The notes: generated by a model from the letters alone, not told the origin. 35,057 bases of DNA from Actinomycetes bacterium (GCA_023251945.1 JAHEXT010000005.1:1-35057); one strand, 5' to 3'; positions 7,994-14,917 are shown, counted from the stretch's first letter. Numbers and translations: made by a program.

Positions 7994-9268
7994 GTGAAGC
8001 GCATCGTGATTCTCGGCGGAGGTACGGGGGGCACGATGATGGCCAACCGGCTCCGCCGCCTGTACGACGAGGACGAGGCGGCGATCACCGTCGTGGACAA
8101 GGACGACCGGCACGTGTACCAGCCGGGCCTTCTCTTCGTGCCCTTCGGACTCGCGAGCGTGGACGAGATCGTGCGCCCACGGAGGCAGCAGCTCAGGAGC
8201 GGCATCGACCTCCACGTGTCCGAGATCGACCATGTCGCCCTGACCGAGGACCGGGTGCATCTCGTCGACGGGAGCACGCTTCCCTATGACGTCCTGATCG
8301 TCGCGACCGGCGTCACCCTTCGACCCGAGGAGACCGAGGGCCTCACCGGGCCGGGCTGGCGAGAGCGGATGTTCACGTTCTACGACGTGCCCGGTGCGGA
8401 GCAGCTCGCACGCGTCCTCGACGCCTTCGACGGCGGCCGTCTGGTCGTGAACCTGATCGACATGCCGATCAAGTGCCCGGTCGCGCCGCTCGAGTTCGCG
8501 TTCCTTGCCGACTGGTACTTCGCCGAGCGAGGTATCCGGGACCGGGTCGAGCTGACGTACGTGACGCCGCTGGATGGTGCATTCACGAAGCCGATCGCCT
8601 CCGAGCGCCTCGCCGGGCTGCTCGCGGAGAAGGGCGTCGAGCTCGTGACCGAGTTCGCGGTCGGCGAGGCCGACGGCGAGGGGGGCCGGCTCGTGAGCTG
8701 GGACGAGCGCGAGGTGCCTTTCGACCTCCTCGTGACCGTGCCCCTGCACGAGGGCGCACCCTACGTCGGCCGCTCGGAAGGGCTCGGCGACGAGCTTGCG
8801 TTCGTGCCTACGGAACCGCACACGCTGCAGTCGCTTGCGCGCCCCAACGTGTTCGCGCTCGGCGACGCGACGAACGTTCCGATCTCGAAAGCGGGCTCGG
8901 TGACCCACTTCGAGGGAGAGGCACTGACCGAGAACGTGCGCCGGTTCCTCGCCGGCGACGAGCTCGAGGGCTCGTACGACGGACACGCGAACTGCTTCAT
9001 CGAGACCGGGTTCGGGAAGGCGCTTCTCATCGACTTCAACTACGAGACGGAGCCCCTCCCTGGGCGCTTCCCGAACGCAGTCGGGCCGCTGCCGCTCCTC
9101 AAGGAGTCGCGGCTGAACCATCTCGGCAAGCTGATGTTCCAATGGCTCTACTGGCACGCGCTCCTTCCCGGACGAGACATCCCCGGCATCTCCCCGTCGA
9201 TGGAGATGAGCGGCAAGGAGCGGCAGTTGGAGCACGTATCGGAAGGAGGCAAGAGACGATGGCCATGA
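7994..9268 (+). CDS. Sulfide:quinone oxidoreductase-like flavoprotein
   Basis: 424 residues. FAD-binding GGGTGGTMMANRL (8-20) at the N-terminus, IVATG (102-106) and FALGDATNVP (287-296). Two cysteines stand at the positions of the SQR redox pair: C161 (IKCPVAPLEF) and C334 (HANCFIETGFGK). The third cysteine found in some SQR types is absent. The C-terminus (LGKLMFQWLYWHALLPGR) looks like the amphipathic membrane-binding segment. The enzyme would oxidise sulfide or a persulfide and reduce quinone at the inner face of the membrane. It heads an operon with DsrC/TusE-like and DsrE2-like proteins, which supports a sulfur substrate rather than NADH (NDH-2). Confidence 0.82.
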   Translation: MKRIVILGGGTGGTMMANRLRRLYDEDEAAITVVDKDDRHVYQPGLLFVPFGLASVDEIVRPRRQQLRSGIDLHVSEIDHVALTEDRVHLVDGSTLPYDVLIVATGVTLRPEETEGLTGPGWRERMFTFYDVPGAEQLARVLDAFDGGRLVVNLIDMPIKCPVAPLEFAFLADWYFAERGIRDRVELTYVTPLDGAFTKPIASERLAGLLAEKGVELVTEFAVGEADGEGGRLVSWDEREVPFDLLVTVPLHEGAPYVGRSEGLGDELAFVPTEPHTLQSLARPNVFALGDATNVPISKAGSVTHFEGEALTENVRRFLAGDELEGSYDGHANCFIETGFGKALLIDFNYETEPLPGRFPNAVGPLPLLKESRLNHLGKLMFQWLYWHALLPGRDIPGISPSMEMSGKERQLEHVSEGGKRRWP

Positions 9269-9576
9269 CCGAAGTCGCCGGAGCCGACGTGGAGGTCGAT
9301 GCGGAAGGCTTTCTCGTGTACCCGGAGGACTGGAACCGCGTGCTCGCGGAGGAGATCGCCCGCGAGAACGGCATTCCCGAGCTGACGCCTCGTCACTGGC
9401 AGGTCGTCGAGTTCATGCGAGAGCGCTACCTCGAGACGGGCACGGCTCCTTCGATCCGCTCGCTCGGCAAGGAGTCCGGCGTCCCCATCAAGGAGCTGTA
9501 CCAGCTGTTTCCCAAGGGCCCGGCGAAGCTCGCCGCGAAGATCGGCGGCATCCCGAAGCCCCGAGGCTGCATCTAG
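9259..9576 (+). CDS. DsrC/TusE-family sulfur carrier protein, single-cysteine type
   Basis: 105 residues of the DsrC/TusE family (LTPRHWQVVEFMRERYLETG; C-terminus IPKPRGCI). The penultimate cysteine C104, the persulfide-carrying CysA, is present. The position 11 residues upstream, a second cysteine in true DsrC of sulfite reductase systems, is A93. It is therefore TusE-like: it can carry a persulfide but cannot form the intramolecular trisulfide. ATG 9259 is preferred because GGAGG lies 9-10 nt upstream. It overlaps the SQR gene end by 10 nt. Confidence 0.88.
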   Translation: MAMTEVAGADVEVDAEGFLVYPEDWNRVLAEEIARENGIPELTPRHWQVVEFMRERYLETGTAPSIRSLGKESGVPIKELYQLFPKGPAKLAAKIGGIPKPRGCI

Positions 9577-9587
9577 AGGTGAGAGCG

Positions 9588-10097
9588 ATGACCCAGCTGT
9601 ATCACGAGCTCGAGCCGGCGCAGGAGGTGGAGCGCGAGCTCATCGAGAAGGTCTCCATCGTCGTCTCCAAGGGCTCACTCGACGGGATCTACCCGGCGCT
9701 GATCATGGCCAACGGCGCCCGCATGGAGGGGATCGAGGCCGATCTCTTCTTCACGTTCTTCGGCCTCGACGCGCTCCGCAAGGACCGCCAGGCGAAGATC
9801 AAGGTGGCGACGGTCGGGAACCCCGGCCTGCACATGCCCACCCTGGTCGGAGCGATTCCGGGCATGTCCTGGGTTGCAACGAAGATGATGGCCCGCCAGA
9901 TGGAGAGCCTCGACATCCCGCCGATTGGCGAGTTCCTCGAGCTGATCCACGACTCGGGCGGTGGGATCTACGCCTGCCACGCGACGGTGGAGATGTTCGG
10001 TCTGACCGAGGACGACTTCGTCCCGCAGGTGGACGGCATCCTCACGGTCGGCGAGTTCTACGACCGAAGCGCAGGCGCTCAGATCATCTTCACATAG
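9588..10097 (+). CDS. DsrE2-like sulfurtransferase (DsrE/F family)
   Basis: 169 residues matching the DsrE_2 type (VSIVVSKGSLDGIYPALIMANGA at ~22-44; GIYACHATVEMFGL at 127-140). Its only cysteine, C130, lies in the conserved loop that carries persulfide in these proteins. GTG 9579 is in frame, but ATG 9588 is preferred because AGAGGTGAG sits 5-10 nt upstream. It lies 11 nt after the DsrC/TusE-like gene, consistent with a relay in which DsrE2 passes sulfane sulfur to C104 of the carrier. Confidence 0.85.
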   Translation: MTQLYHELEPAQEVERELIEKVSIVVSKGSLDGIYPALIMANGARMEGIEADLFFTFFGLDALRKDRQAKIKVATVGNPGLHMPTLVGAIPGMSWVATKMMARQMESLDIPPIGEFLELIHDSGGGIYACHATVEMFGLTEDDFVPQVDGILTVGEFYDRSAGAQIIFT

Positions 10098-10108
10098 CGC
10101 GAGACACC

Positions 10109-11128
10109 ATGAAGGCAATCGTCCAAGACACGTACGGCTCACCCGACGTACTGGAACTCAGGGAGATCGACAAGCCGGTGGTCGGGGATGACGACGTGCT
10201 CATACGGGTGCACGCGGCCGGCGTCGATCAGGGCGTCTGGCATTTCGTGGCGGGGTTGCCGTACCTCTTCCGCCTCGCGGGCATCGGGCTGCGCGCGCCC
10301 AAGAACCCCGTCCGCGGCCTGGACGTGGCGGGGCGCGTCGAGGCGGTGGGCAAGAACGTGACCCGGTTCCAGCCGGGCGACGAGGTGTTCGGCACCTGCC
10401 GCGGCTCCTTCGCCGAGTACGCATGCGCTCGAGCGGACCGGCTCGCGCCCAAGCCGGCGAACGTCAGCTTCGAGCAGGCCGCGGCCGTCCCCATCTCCGG
10501 CTACGCCGCCCTCCAGGCCGTTCGTGACCAGGGGAAGGTTCGACCCGGTCAGCGAGTCCTGATCATCGGCGCAGGGGGCGGCGTCGGGACGTTCGCAGTG
10601 CAGCTGGCCAAGGCGTACGGGGCGGAGGTGACCGGCGTCTGCAGCACCACGAAGACCGACCTGGTGCGATCGATCGGCGCCGACCATGTCATCGACTACA
10701 CCCGCGAGGACTTCGCCGACGGTCGCAACCGCTACGACGTCATCCTCGACATCGCCGGCAACCGCTCGCTGCCACACCTCCGGCGCGCCCTCGCCCCCAA
10801 GGGGATGCTCGTGATCGTCGGAGGAGAAGGAGGCGGACGGTGGCTCGGAGGCATCGATCGCCAACTCCGGGCGCACCTGCTCTCGCCGTTCGTGCGTCAG
10901 AAGCTGGGCACGTTCATCTCGAGGGAGCGCGAGGAAGATCTGGAGACGCTTCACGAACTCCTCGAGGCCGGCAAGGTCACGCCCATCGTCGACAGGACGT
11001 TCCCGCTGAGCGAGGTCCCCGAGGCCATCGGGTATATGAGAAAGGGCCACGCACGCGGCAAGGTCGTCATCACCGTGTCACGTGCGACCGGCCCCAGTCC
11101 TTCCCCGCAGACGCCCCAAGAGACTTGA
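10109..11128 (+). CDS. Zinc-independent medium-chain dehydrogenase/reductase (quinone reductase-like)
   Basis: 339 residues with an N-terminal GroES-like domain and a Rossmann domain carrying LIIGAGGGVGTFAVQLAK (151-168). Catalytic zinc ligands of alcohol dehydrogenases are absent (AGVDQGVWH replaces the Cys-bearing loop), so this is an NADPH:quinone or enoyl reductase-type MDR. It starts 11 nt after the DsrE2-like gene, so it is probably in the sulfur operon, though its role there is unclear. The last ~15 residues are a proline/threonine-rich tail. Confidence 0.85.
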   Translation: MKAIVQDTYGSPDVLELREIDKPVVGDDDVLIRVHAAGVDQGVWHFVAGLPYLFRLAGIGLRAPKNPVRGLDVAGRVEAVGKNVTRFQPGDEVFGTCRGSFAEYACARADRLAPKPANVSFEQAAAVPISGYAALQAVRDQGKVRPGQRVLIIGAGGGVGTFAVQLAKAYGAEVTGVCSTTKTDLVRSIGADHVIDYTREDFADGRNRYDVILDIAGNRSLPHLRRALAPKGMLVIVGGEGGGRWLGGIDRQLRAHLLSPFVRQKLGTFISREREEDLETLHELLEAGKVTPIVDRTFPLSEVPEAIGYMRKGHARGKVVITVSRATGPSPSPQTPQET

Positions 11129-11238
11129 TGTGAACACGTGGGTCCCGGCAGGGACCGCCGATCTGGAAGCCCTTGTCGTTGCAGCGTACGTGGTCATGGC
11201 TCGGCCGCGGTTCGTGTCCGCGGCGCTTCTGCTCGGTC

Positions 11239-12255
11239 TCACTTCGGTGTGAGGACGACGTCTGCTCCGCAGCCCGAGACGAGGGCGGCTGGGACGTCGT
11301 CGCGCGAGACGCCCGAAAGCGAGCGATGCCCGAGATCGACCTCGATCGAAGGCCACGCGTCGATTGCGAGCGCCCGCGCCCCGAGCTCGGAGCCGAAGCG
11401 GAGGAGCTCCTCGGTCGTAAAGACTCCTCGGCGACCCGTCTGGCGGCGCGCGATCCCCTCTAGCTCGCGAAGCTCCTCCAACGGGTCGATCCGCACGTTC
11501 GAGTCGGAGCCGATACAGAGCGGGATCGAGCGGGTGCGGATGCGCTCGGCGGGGAGGAAGCCGTCGCCGAGGTCGGCCTCCGTCGTCGGGCAGGTGCAGA
11601 TCGTCGCTCCCGCGGAGGCGAGCAAGTCGAGCTCCGGTCCGTCGGCGTGCGTCGCGTGGACGATCGTCGTCCGCTCTCCGAGACAGCCGGTGCGCGCGAG
11701 GAGCTCGATCGGGCGGCACCCGTGCTCGGCGAGGCATTCCTTCACCTCGCGCGGCTGCTCGTCCGCGTGAACGTGGAGCGGGAGTCCTTCCCGCTCCGCG
11801 AAGCGCGCGATCTCCTCGAGCCAGTCGCCCGGGCACGCACGCACGGAGTGGGGAGCAACCCCGACTCGAAGGTCGGCTCCGCGGAGCTCCTCGACCTCGG
11901 CAAGGTAGGCGCCGACCGACTCTTGCCGGAAGCGCGGGAGCCCGCCCCGGGCGTAGGCGACGTGGAGAAGGACCAGTTCCACGCCCGCAGCGGCGGCCGC
12001 CTCGGCGGCGGCGAAGGCCTCGGGGAGCCCGAGGTAGTGGAACTCGCCGACCGCCGTGTAGCCGGCGGCGCGCATCTCGCGGTAGGCGGCCTCGTACGAC
12101 GCGCGCACGAGCTCCGGGGTCTGGCGCTCGGCCTCGCCGAGCATCGTGTCCCGCCAGGCCCAGAAGTCTCCGCCGGCTGCGCGGCCCCGGAGCGTGCGCT
12201 GGAACGTGTGGCTGTGCGCATTGACGAAACCAGGCAGCACGTAGGGCTCGGCCAC
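11239..12255 (-). CDS. hutF: Formimidoylglutamate deiminase-like amidohydrolase (HutF), short N-terminus
   Basis: 338 residues of the amidohydrolase superfamily. HSHTFQR gives metal ligands H14 and H16; AAGYTAVGEFHYLG, PHSVRACP, LHVHADEQ and CIGSDSNVRI match HutF, which converts N-formimino-L-glutamate to N-formyl-L-glutamate in histidine breakdown. HutF is usually ~450 residues. Here the protein starts almost directly at PGFVNAHSH and so lacks most of the N-terminal half of the composite beta-domain. A TAG stop lies 14-15 codons upstream in frame. The GTG has TAGCGT 8 nt upstream, which supports this start. No other hut genes are in the window. A related deaminase (guanine or 8-oxoguanine type) is possible but the motifs fit HutF best. 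Confidence 0.78.
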   Translation of the reverse strand: MAEPYVLPGFVNAHSHTFQRTLRGRAAGGDFWAWRDTMLGEAERQTPELVRASYEAAYREMRAAGYTAVGEFHYLGLPEAFAAAEAAAAAGVELVLLHVAYARGGLPRFRQESVGAYLAEVEELRGADLRVGVAPHSVRACPGDWLEEIARFAEREGLPLHVHADEQPREVKECLAEHGCRPIELLARTGCLGERTTIVHATHADGPELDLLASAGATICTCPTTEADLGDGFLPAERIRTRSIPLCIGSDSNVRIDPLEELRELEGIARRQTGRRGVFTTEELLRFGSELGARALAIDAWPSIEVDLGHRSLSGVSRDDVPAALVSGCGADVVLTPK

Positions 12256-12263
12256 GGGTGGCG

Positions 12264-12269
12264 ACGCTA
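12264..12269 (-). promoter_or_regulatory. -10 hexamer TAGCGT of hutF
   Basis: TANNNT box 8 nt before GTG 12255; it decides the start of this shortened HutF. Confidence 0.5.
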
Positions 12270-12278
12270 GCAGGCCCG

Positions 12279-12299
12279 AGAGCTCCTTCAGGAGGCTCT
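12279..12299. promoter_or_regulatory. Imperfect dyad in the hutF-pgsA divergent promoter region
   Basis: AGAGCTCCT (12279-12287), 2-nt spacer, AGGAGGCTCT (12290-12299): a palindrome with one bulged base. It sits immediately upstream of the pgsA -10 box and about 10 bp upstream of the hutF -10 box, a position suited to an operator for both genes. Confidence 0.35.
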
Positions 12300-12304
12300 A
12301 GGGT
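12299..12304 (+). promoter_or_regulatory. -10 hexamer TAGGGT of pgsA
   Basis: TANNNT box 7 nt before GTG 12312; no Shine-Dalgarno sequence in the interval. Confidence 0.5.
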
Positions 12305-12311
12305 TTCCGGC

Positions 12312-12860
12312 GTGACCTGGGACGAGGTTCGCCCACGGATCCCGAACGCGCTCACGATCGCGCGCTTCGCTGCGATTCCGGTCTTCGCCTGGCTGTTCCT
12401 CGAGGCGGGCGACGGCCCGGCGTGGGGGGCAGGCGTGTTCTTCGCGGGCGCCGCCGTCACGGATCAGCTCGACGGGTACCTCGCACGCCGTTGGCATGTG
12501 CAGTCGAGGTTCGGGAAAGTCGCCGACCCCCTGGCCGACCGGCTGATGATCGGCGTCGCCGTCGTCCTTCTCTGGACCGAGGGTCGGATCCCGCTGGTCG
12601 CGATGCTCATCGTCCTCTCGAGAGACCTGGTGCTCGTCCTCGGCTACAAAGTCGTCGTGCCGCGGGGCTACGACTTCGAGGTCACCTTTCTCGGCAAGGC
12701 CGCGACCTGGGTGCTCTATGCCTCGCTCTGCTTCCTCATCGTGACCGCAAAGGGCACGGACTGGCCGCTCGTCCTGTTCTGGATCGGAGTCGCGCTTGCC
12801 GTCGCCGCCGGGGTGCAGTACGTGCTCAGGGTCCGCCGCGAGCTCGCCTCGCCGCGCTGA
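12312..12860 (+). CDS. pgsA: CDP-alcohol phosphatidyltransferase, PgsA-like
   Basis: 182 residues with several transmembrane helices and the complete CDP-alcohol phosphotransferase signature D51-x2-D54-G55-x2-A58-R59-x8-G68-x3-D72-x3-D76. PNALTIARF at the N-terminus is typical of phosphatidylglycerophosphate synthase, which joins CDP-diacylglycerol and glycerol-3-phosphate at the membrane. Phosphatidylinositol-phosphate synthase is a possible alternative in Actinomycetota. GTG 12312 is chosen for position just before PNALT and for the TAGGGT box. Confidence 0.88.
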   Translation: MTWDEVRPRIPNALTIARFAAIPVFAWLFLEAGDGPAWGAGVFFAGAAVTDQLDGYLARRWHVQSRFGKVADPLADRLMIGVAVVLLWTEGRIPLVAMLIVLSRDLVLVLGYKVVVPRGYDFEVTFLGKAATWVLYASLCFLIVTAKGTDWPLVLFWIGVALAVAAGVQYVLRVRRELASPR

Positions 12861-12901
12861 CAGCAGGGGGGTGGGGATCGACCGCGAATAGAGGGAAAGT
12901 C

Positions 12902-12916
12902 TCAACCTGAGGTTGA
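12902..12916. promoter_or_regulatory. 15-bp perfect palindrome, candidate operator of the rsiG-like/FHA/MerR/apt operon
   Basis: TCAACCTGAGGTTGA: 6-bp arms around a central TGA, overlapping the -35 box TTGACC at 12913. A MerR-family gene is the third gene of the operon, so autoregulation is plausible, but the binding protein is not known. Confidence 0.5.
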
Positions 12917-12942
12917 CCCCTGGGAGCGCCTGCTGCTTTACT
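12913..12942 (+). promoter_or_regulatory. Promoter of the rsiG-like/FHA/MerR/apt operon
   Basis: -35 TTGACC (12913-12918), 18-nt spacer, -10 TTTACT (12937-12942). A leader of about 20 nt follows, with a GAAAGG ribosome-binding site at 12958-12963. Confidence 0.5.
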
Positions 12943-12970
12943 CAGGTGACCCACGACGAAAGGCCGCGAC

Positions 12971-13228
12971 TTGGAACCGCTTCCCGATCTCTCCACGCTG
13001 ACCGACGACGACCTCCGCGTGACGATCCGCGAGCTCGAGAAAGAGGAGGACGAGATCTCCTTCCGTCGCCGCGTGCTGCATGGGCGCATCGACATCCTCC
13101 GCGCGGAGCTCGTTGCGCGCCTGCGCGAGCAGGTGAGCGCGGGCGAAGCGAAGCTCGCGGACGTCGAGCGCCTGAGCGAGATCCTGACCGGGAAGGCCAC
13201 ATCGGCGGCCGACCGCGACGACACGTGA
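12971..13228 (+). CDS. RsiG-like helical protein with a c-di-GMP-binding-type motif
   Basis: 85 residues, highly charged and predicted all-helical: a coiled-coil hairpin. The motif reported for the anti-sigma factor RsiG, E-x3-S-x2-R-x3-Q-x3-D, is matched as E26-x3-S30-x2-R33-x3-H37-x3-D41 with His for Gln. It is followed by ILRAELVARL. Only one motif copy is present, as in homodimeric RsiG forms known from deep Actinomycetota, rather than the two-motif Streptomyces type. RsiG sequesters the sigma factor WhiG when bound to c-di-GMP; no WhiG is in this window. The TTG start is chosen because GAAAGG lies 7 nt upstream. Its stop overlaps the next gene's GTG (GTGA). Confidence 0.7.
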   Translation: MEPLPDLSTLTDDDLRVTIRELEKEEDEISFRRRVLHGRIDILRAELVARLREQVSAGEAKLADVERLSEILTGKATSAADRDDT

Positions 13229-13689
13229 CGCACGTTTACTGTCCCGAGTGCGGCTTCCGAAGCCCGGCGACCGCCAACTACTGCCCGCGTTGCGGCGCTC
13301 TCCTCGCCACGGAGACCGGATCCGAGACGACCATGAGCTTCGACGTCGACGCGGCAGGTGAGGAGGCGGACGCCGCGGAGGGGGCAGTCGGCATCAAGGG
13401 GCCTGCGCTCGTCGTGCGCTCGGGGGGAGGCATGGCGGGCCAGTCGTTCCGGCCGGCCGACGGGCGGACGCTCATCGGGCGCTCGCCGGAGTGCGACGTC
13501 TTCCTCGACGACGTCACCGTTTCCCGCCAGCACGCCGAGCTCGTGCGCGAGGGCGACACGTTCACGATCCGCGATCTCGGCAGCCTCAACGGCACCTACG
13601 TCAACCGCCGGCGAATCGAGTCGGCGGTCCTCGAGGACGACGACGAGATGCAGATCGGGAAGTACCGGCTGACCTTCCGGCAGCGATGA
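13225..13689 (+). CDS. FHA-domain protein with N-terminal zinc ribbon, GarA/OdhI-like
   Basis: 154 residues. A Cys4 zinc ribbon (C6, C9, C20, C23) leads, then E34-T-T-M-S-F39, which resembles the ETTxxF phosphorylation site of GarA/OdhI. The FHA domain (~60-152) has GRS (85-87), SRQH (100-103) and NG (122-123). In mycobacteria and corynebacteria the phosphorylated N-terminal threonine folds back onto the FHA domain and switches control of 2-oxoglutarate/glutamate metabolism. The order FHA then MerR matches garA-ftsR. The zinc ribbon is not part of the classical GarA. GTG start overlaps the upstream stop; its own stop overlaps the next ATG (ATGA). Confidence 0.82.
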   Translation: MTHVYCPECGFRSPATANYCPRCGALLATETGSETTMSFDVDAAGEEADAAEGAVGIKGPALVVRSGGGMAGQSFRPADGRTLIGRSPECDVFLDDVTVSRQHAELVREGDTFTIRDLGSLNGTYVNRRRIESAVLEDDDEMQIGKYRLTFRQR

Positions 13690-14402
13690 GCACGGTCGCG
13701 GCCACCAGACGCGGGAAGGGCGGCGCGGAGCCGAGGCTCCGGACGATCGGGTCCGTGTGCGAGGAGCTTCGCGAGGCGTTCCCTGACATCTCCGTCTCGA
13801 AGATCCGCTATCTGGAGGACCAGGGGCTGATCACGCCGCGCCGGACGCGTGGCGGGTACCGGCTCTTCTCGCCCGACGACATCGAGCGGCTGACGACGAT
13901 CCTCCGGCTCCAGCGCGACGAGTTCCTGCCTCTCCGAGTGATTCGCCAGGAGCTCGACGGGCCCGGGGCGAGCGCCGACCGTACCCGGCGGAGAGTCGTC
14001 GGGCTGACCGGGACGGAGGATGAGATCCACGGCGCCGAGCTGTGCGAACGTGCGTCCGTCGCCCCCGACTTCGTCCGAGAGCTCGAGGAGTTCGGCGTCG
14101 TCATCTCGCGCGTCGAGAGCGGTGAGCGTCTCTACCGCGAGAGCGAGGCGGATGTCGCTGCGGCGTGTGCGCGCCTCGCGAGGTTCGGGATCGACGCACG
14201 TCACCTCCGTACGTTCCTCACGGCCGGAGGCCGGCAGGCGGCGCTCGTCGAGCAGCTCGTAGCTCCCGGCCTGCGGTCGCGGAACCCCGAGCGCCGGAAG
14301 GGGGCCGTCGAGGATCTCGAAGTCCTCGCTCGCGTCGCCGAGGAACTGTCGCACCTGCTCTTCCTCCGCGACCTGCGCGCCGTCGTGGAGCGGGCGTCAT
14401 GA
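13686..14402 (+). CDS. ftsR: MerR-family transcriptional regulator, FtsR-like
   Basis: 238 residues. An N-terminal winged-helix MerR domain (~19-90: IGSVCEELREAFPDISVSKIRYLEDQGL, RTRGGYRLFSPDDIERL) is followed by a long helical region and a second HTH-like segment (SVAPDFVRELEEFGVV). This layout is that of the FtsR/Rv1828 group, which activates ftsZ in corynebacteria and sits next to garA. It may bind the dyad at 12902-12916. Overlaps apt by ATGA. Confidence 0.8.
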   Translation: MSTVAATRRGKGGAEPRLRTIGSVCEELREAFPDISVSKIRYLEDQGLITPRRTRGGYRLFSPDDIERLTTILRLQRDEFLPLRVIRQELDGPGASADRTRRRVVGLTGTEDEIHGAELCERASVAPDFVRELEEFGVVISRVESGERLYRESEADVAAACARLARFGIDARHLRTFLTAGGRQAALVEQLVAPGLRSRNPERRKGAVEDLEVLARVAEELSHLLFLRDLRAVVERAS

Positions 14403-14917
14403 CCCTCGACCTGCGAGCACGCGTCCGCGACGTCCCCGACTTCCCGAAGGAGGGGATCGTCTTCAAGGACGTCATGCCGCTGATCGCCGATCCGGACTAC
14501 TTCTCGGAGACGATCCGCCGCCTCGCCGAGTGGGCGAGACCGCGAGAACCCGACCTCATCCTCGGTGCCGAGGCCCGGGGTTTCATCTTCGGAGGCGCAC
14601 TGGCGTACGCGCTCGGCGCGGGCTTCATCGCGGCGCGGAAGCCCGGGAAGCTCCCGCGGGAGACGATCGAGGCGACGTTCGAGCTCGAATACGGGACGGA
14701 CCGTCTCCAGGTGCATCGGGACGCGGTGCAGCCGGGCGCGCGGGTGATCGTCCTCGACGACGTGCTCGCGACCGGGGGAACGGCGAAGGCGAAGCTCGAG
14801 CTCGTCGAACAGCTCGGCGGGGTCGTCGCCGGCGTCGTGTTCGTGATCGAGCTGACCTTCTTGCACGGGCGCGACCGCCTCGACGGATACGACGTTCACT
14901 CCCTCATTCAGTACTGA
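14399..14917 (+). CDS. apt: Adenine phosphoribosyltransferase
   Basis: 172 residues, usual Apt length. Converts adenine and PRPP to AMP. Visible motifs: RDVPDFPKEGIVFKD at the N-terminus, GAEARGFIFGGALA, RKPGKLP and the PRPP-binding loop VIVLDDVLATGGTA. Last gene of the four-gene coupled operon; a short dyad overlaps its stop codon. Confidence 0.96.
   Translation: MTLDLRARVRDVPDFPKEGIVFKDVMPLIADPDYFSETIRRLAEWARPREPDLILGAEARGFIFGGALAYALGAGFIAARKPGKLPRETIEATFELEYGTDRLQVHRDAVQPGARVIVLDDVLATGGTAKAKLELVEQLGGVVAGVVFVIELTFLHGRDRLDGYDVHSLIQY

Noticed and set aside
7862-9235. 457-codon open frame antisense to the SQR-like gene
   Set aside because: Shadow frame; the plus strand shows FAD motifs, a Shine-Dalgarno sequence and operon coupling.
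7994-9268. Type II NADH dehydrogenase
   Set aside because: The two cysteines at SQR positions and the DsrC/DsrE neighbours fit SQR better.
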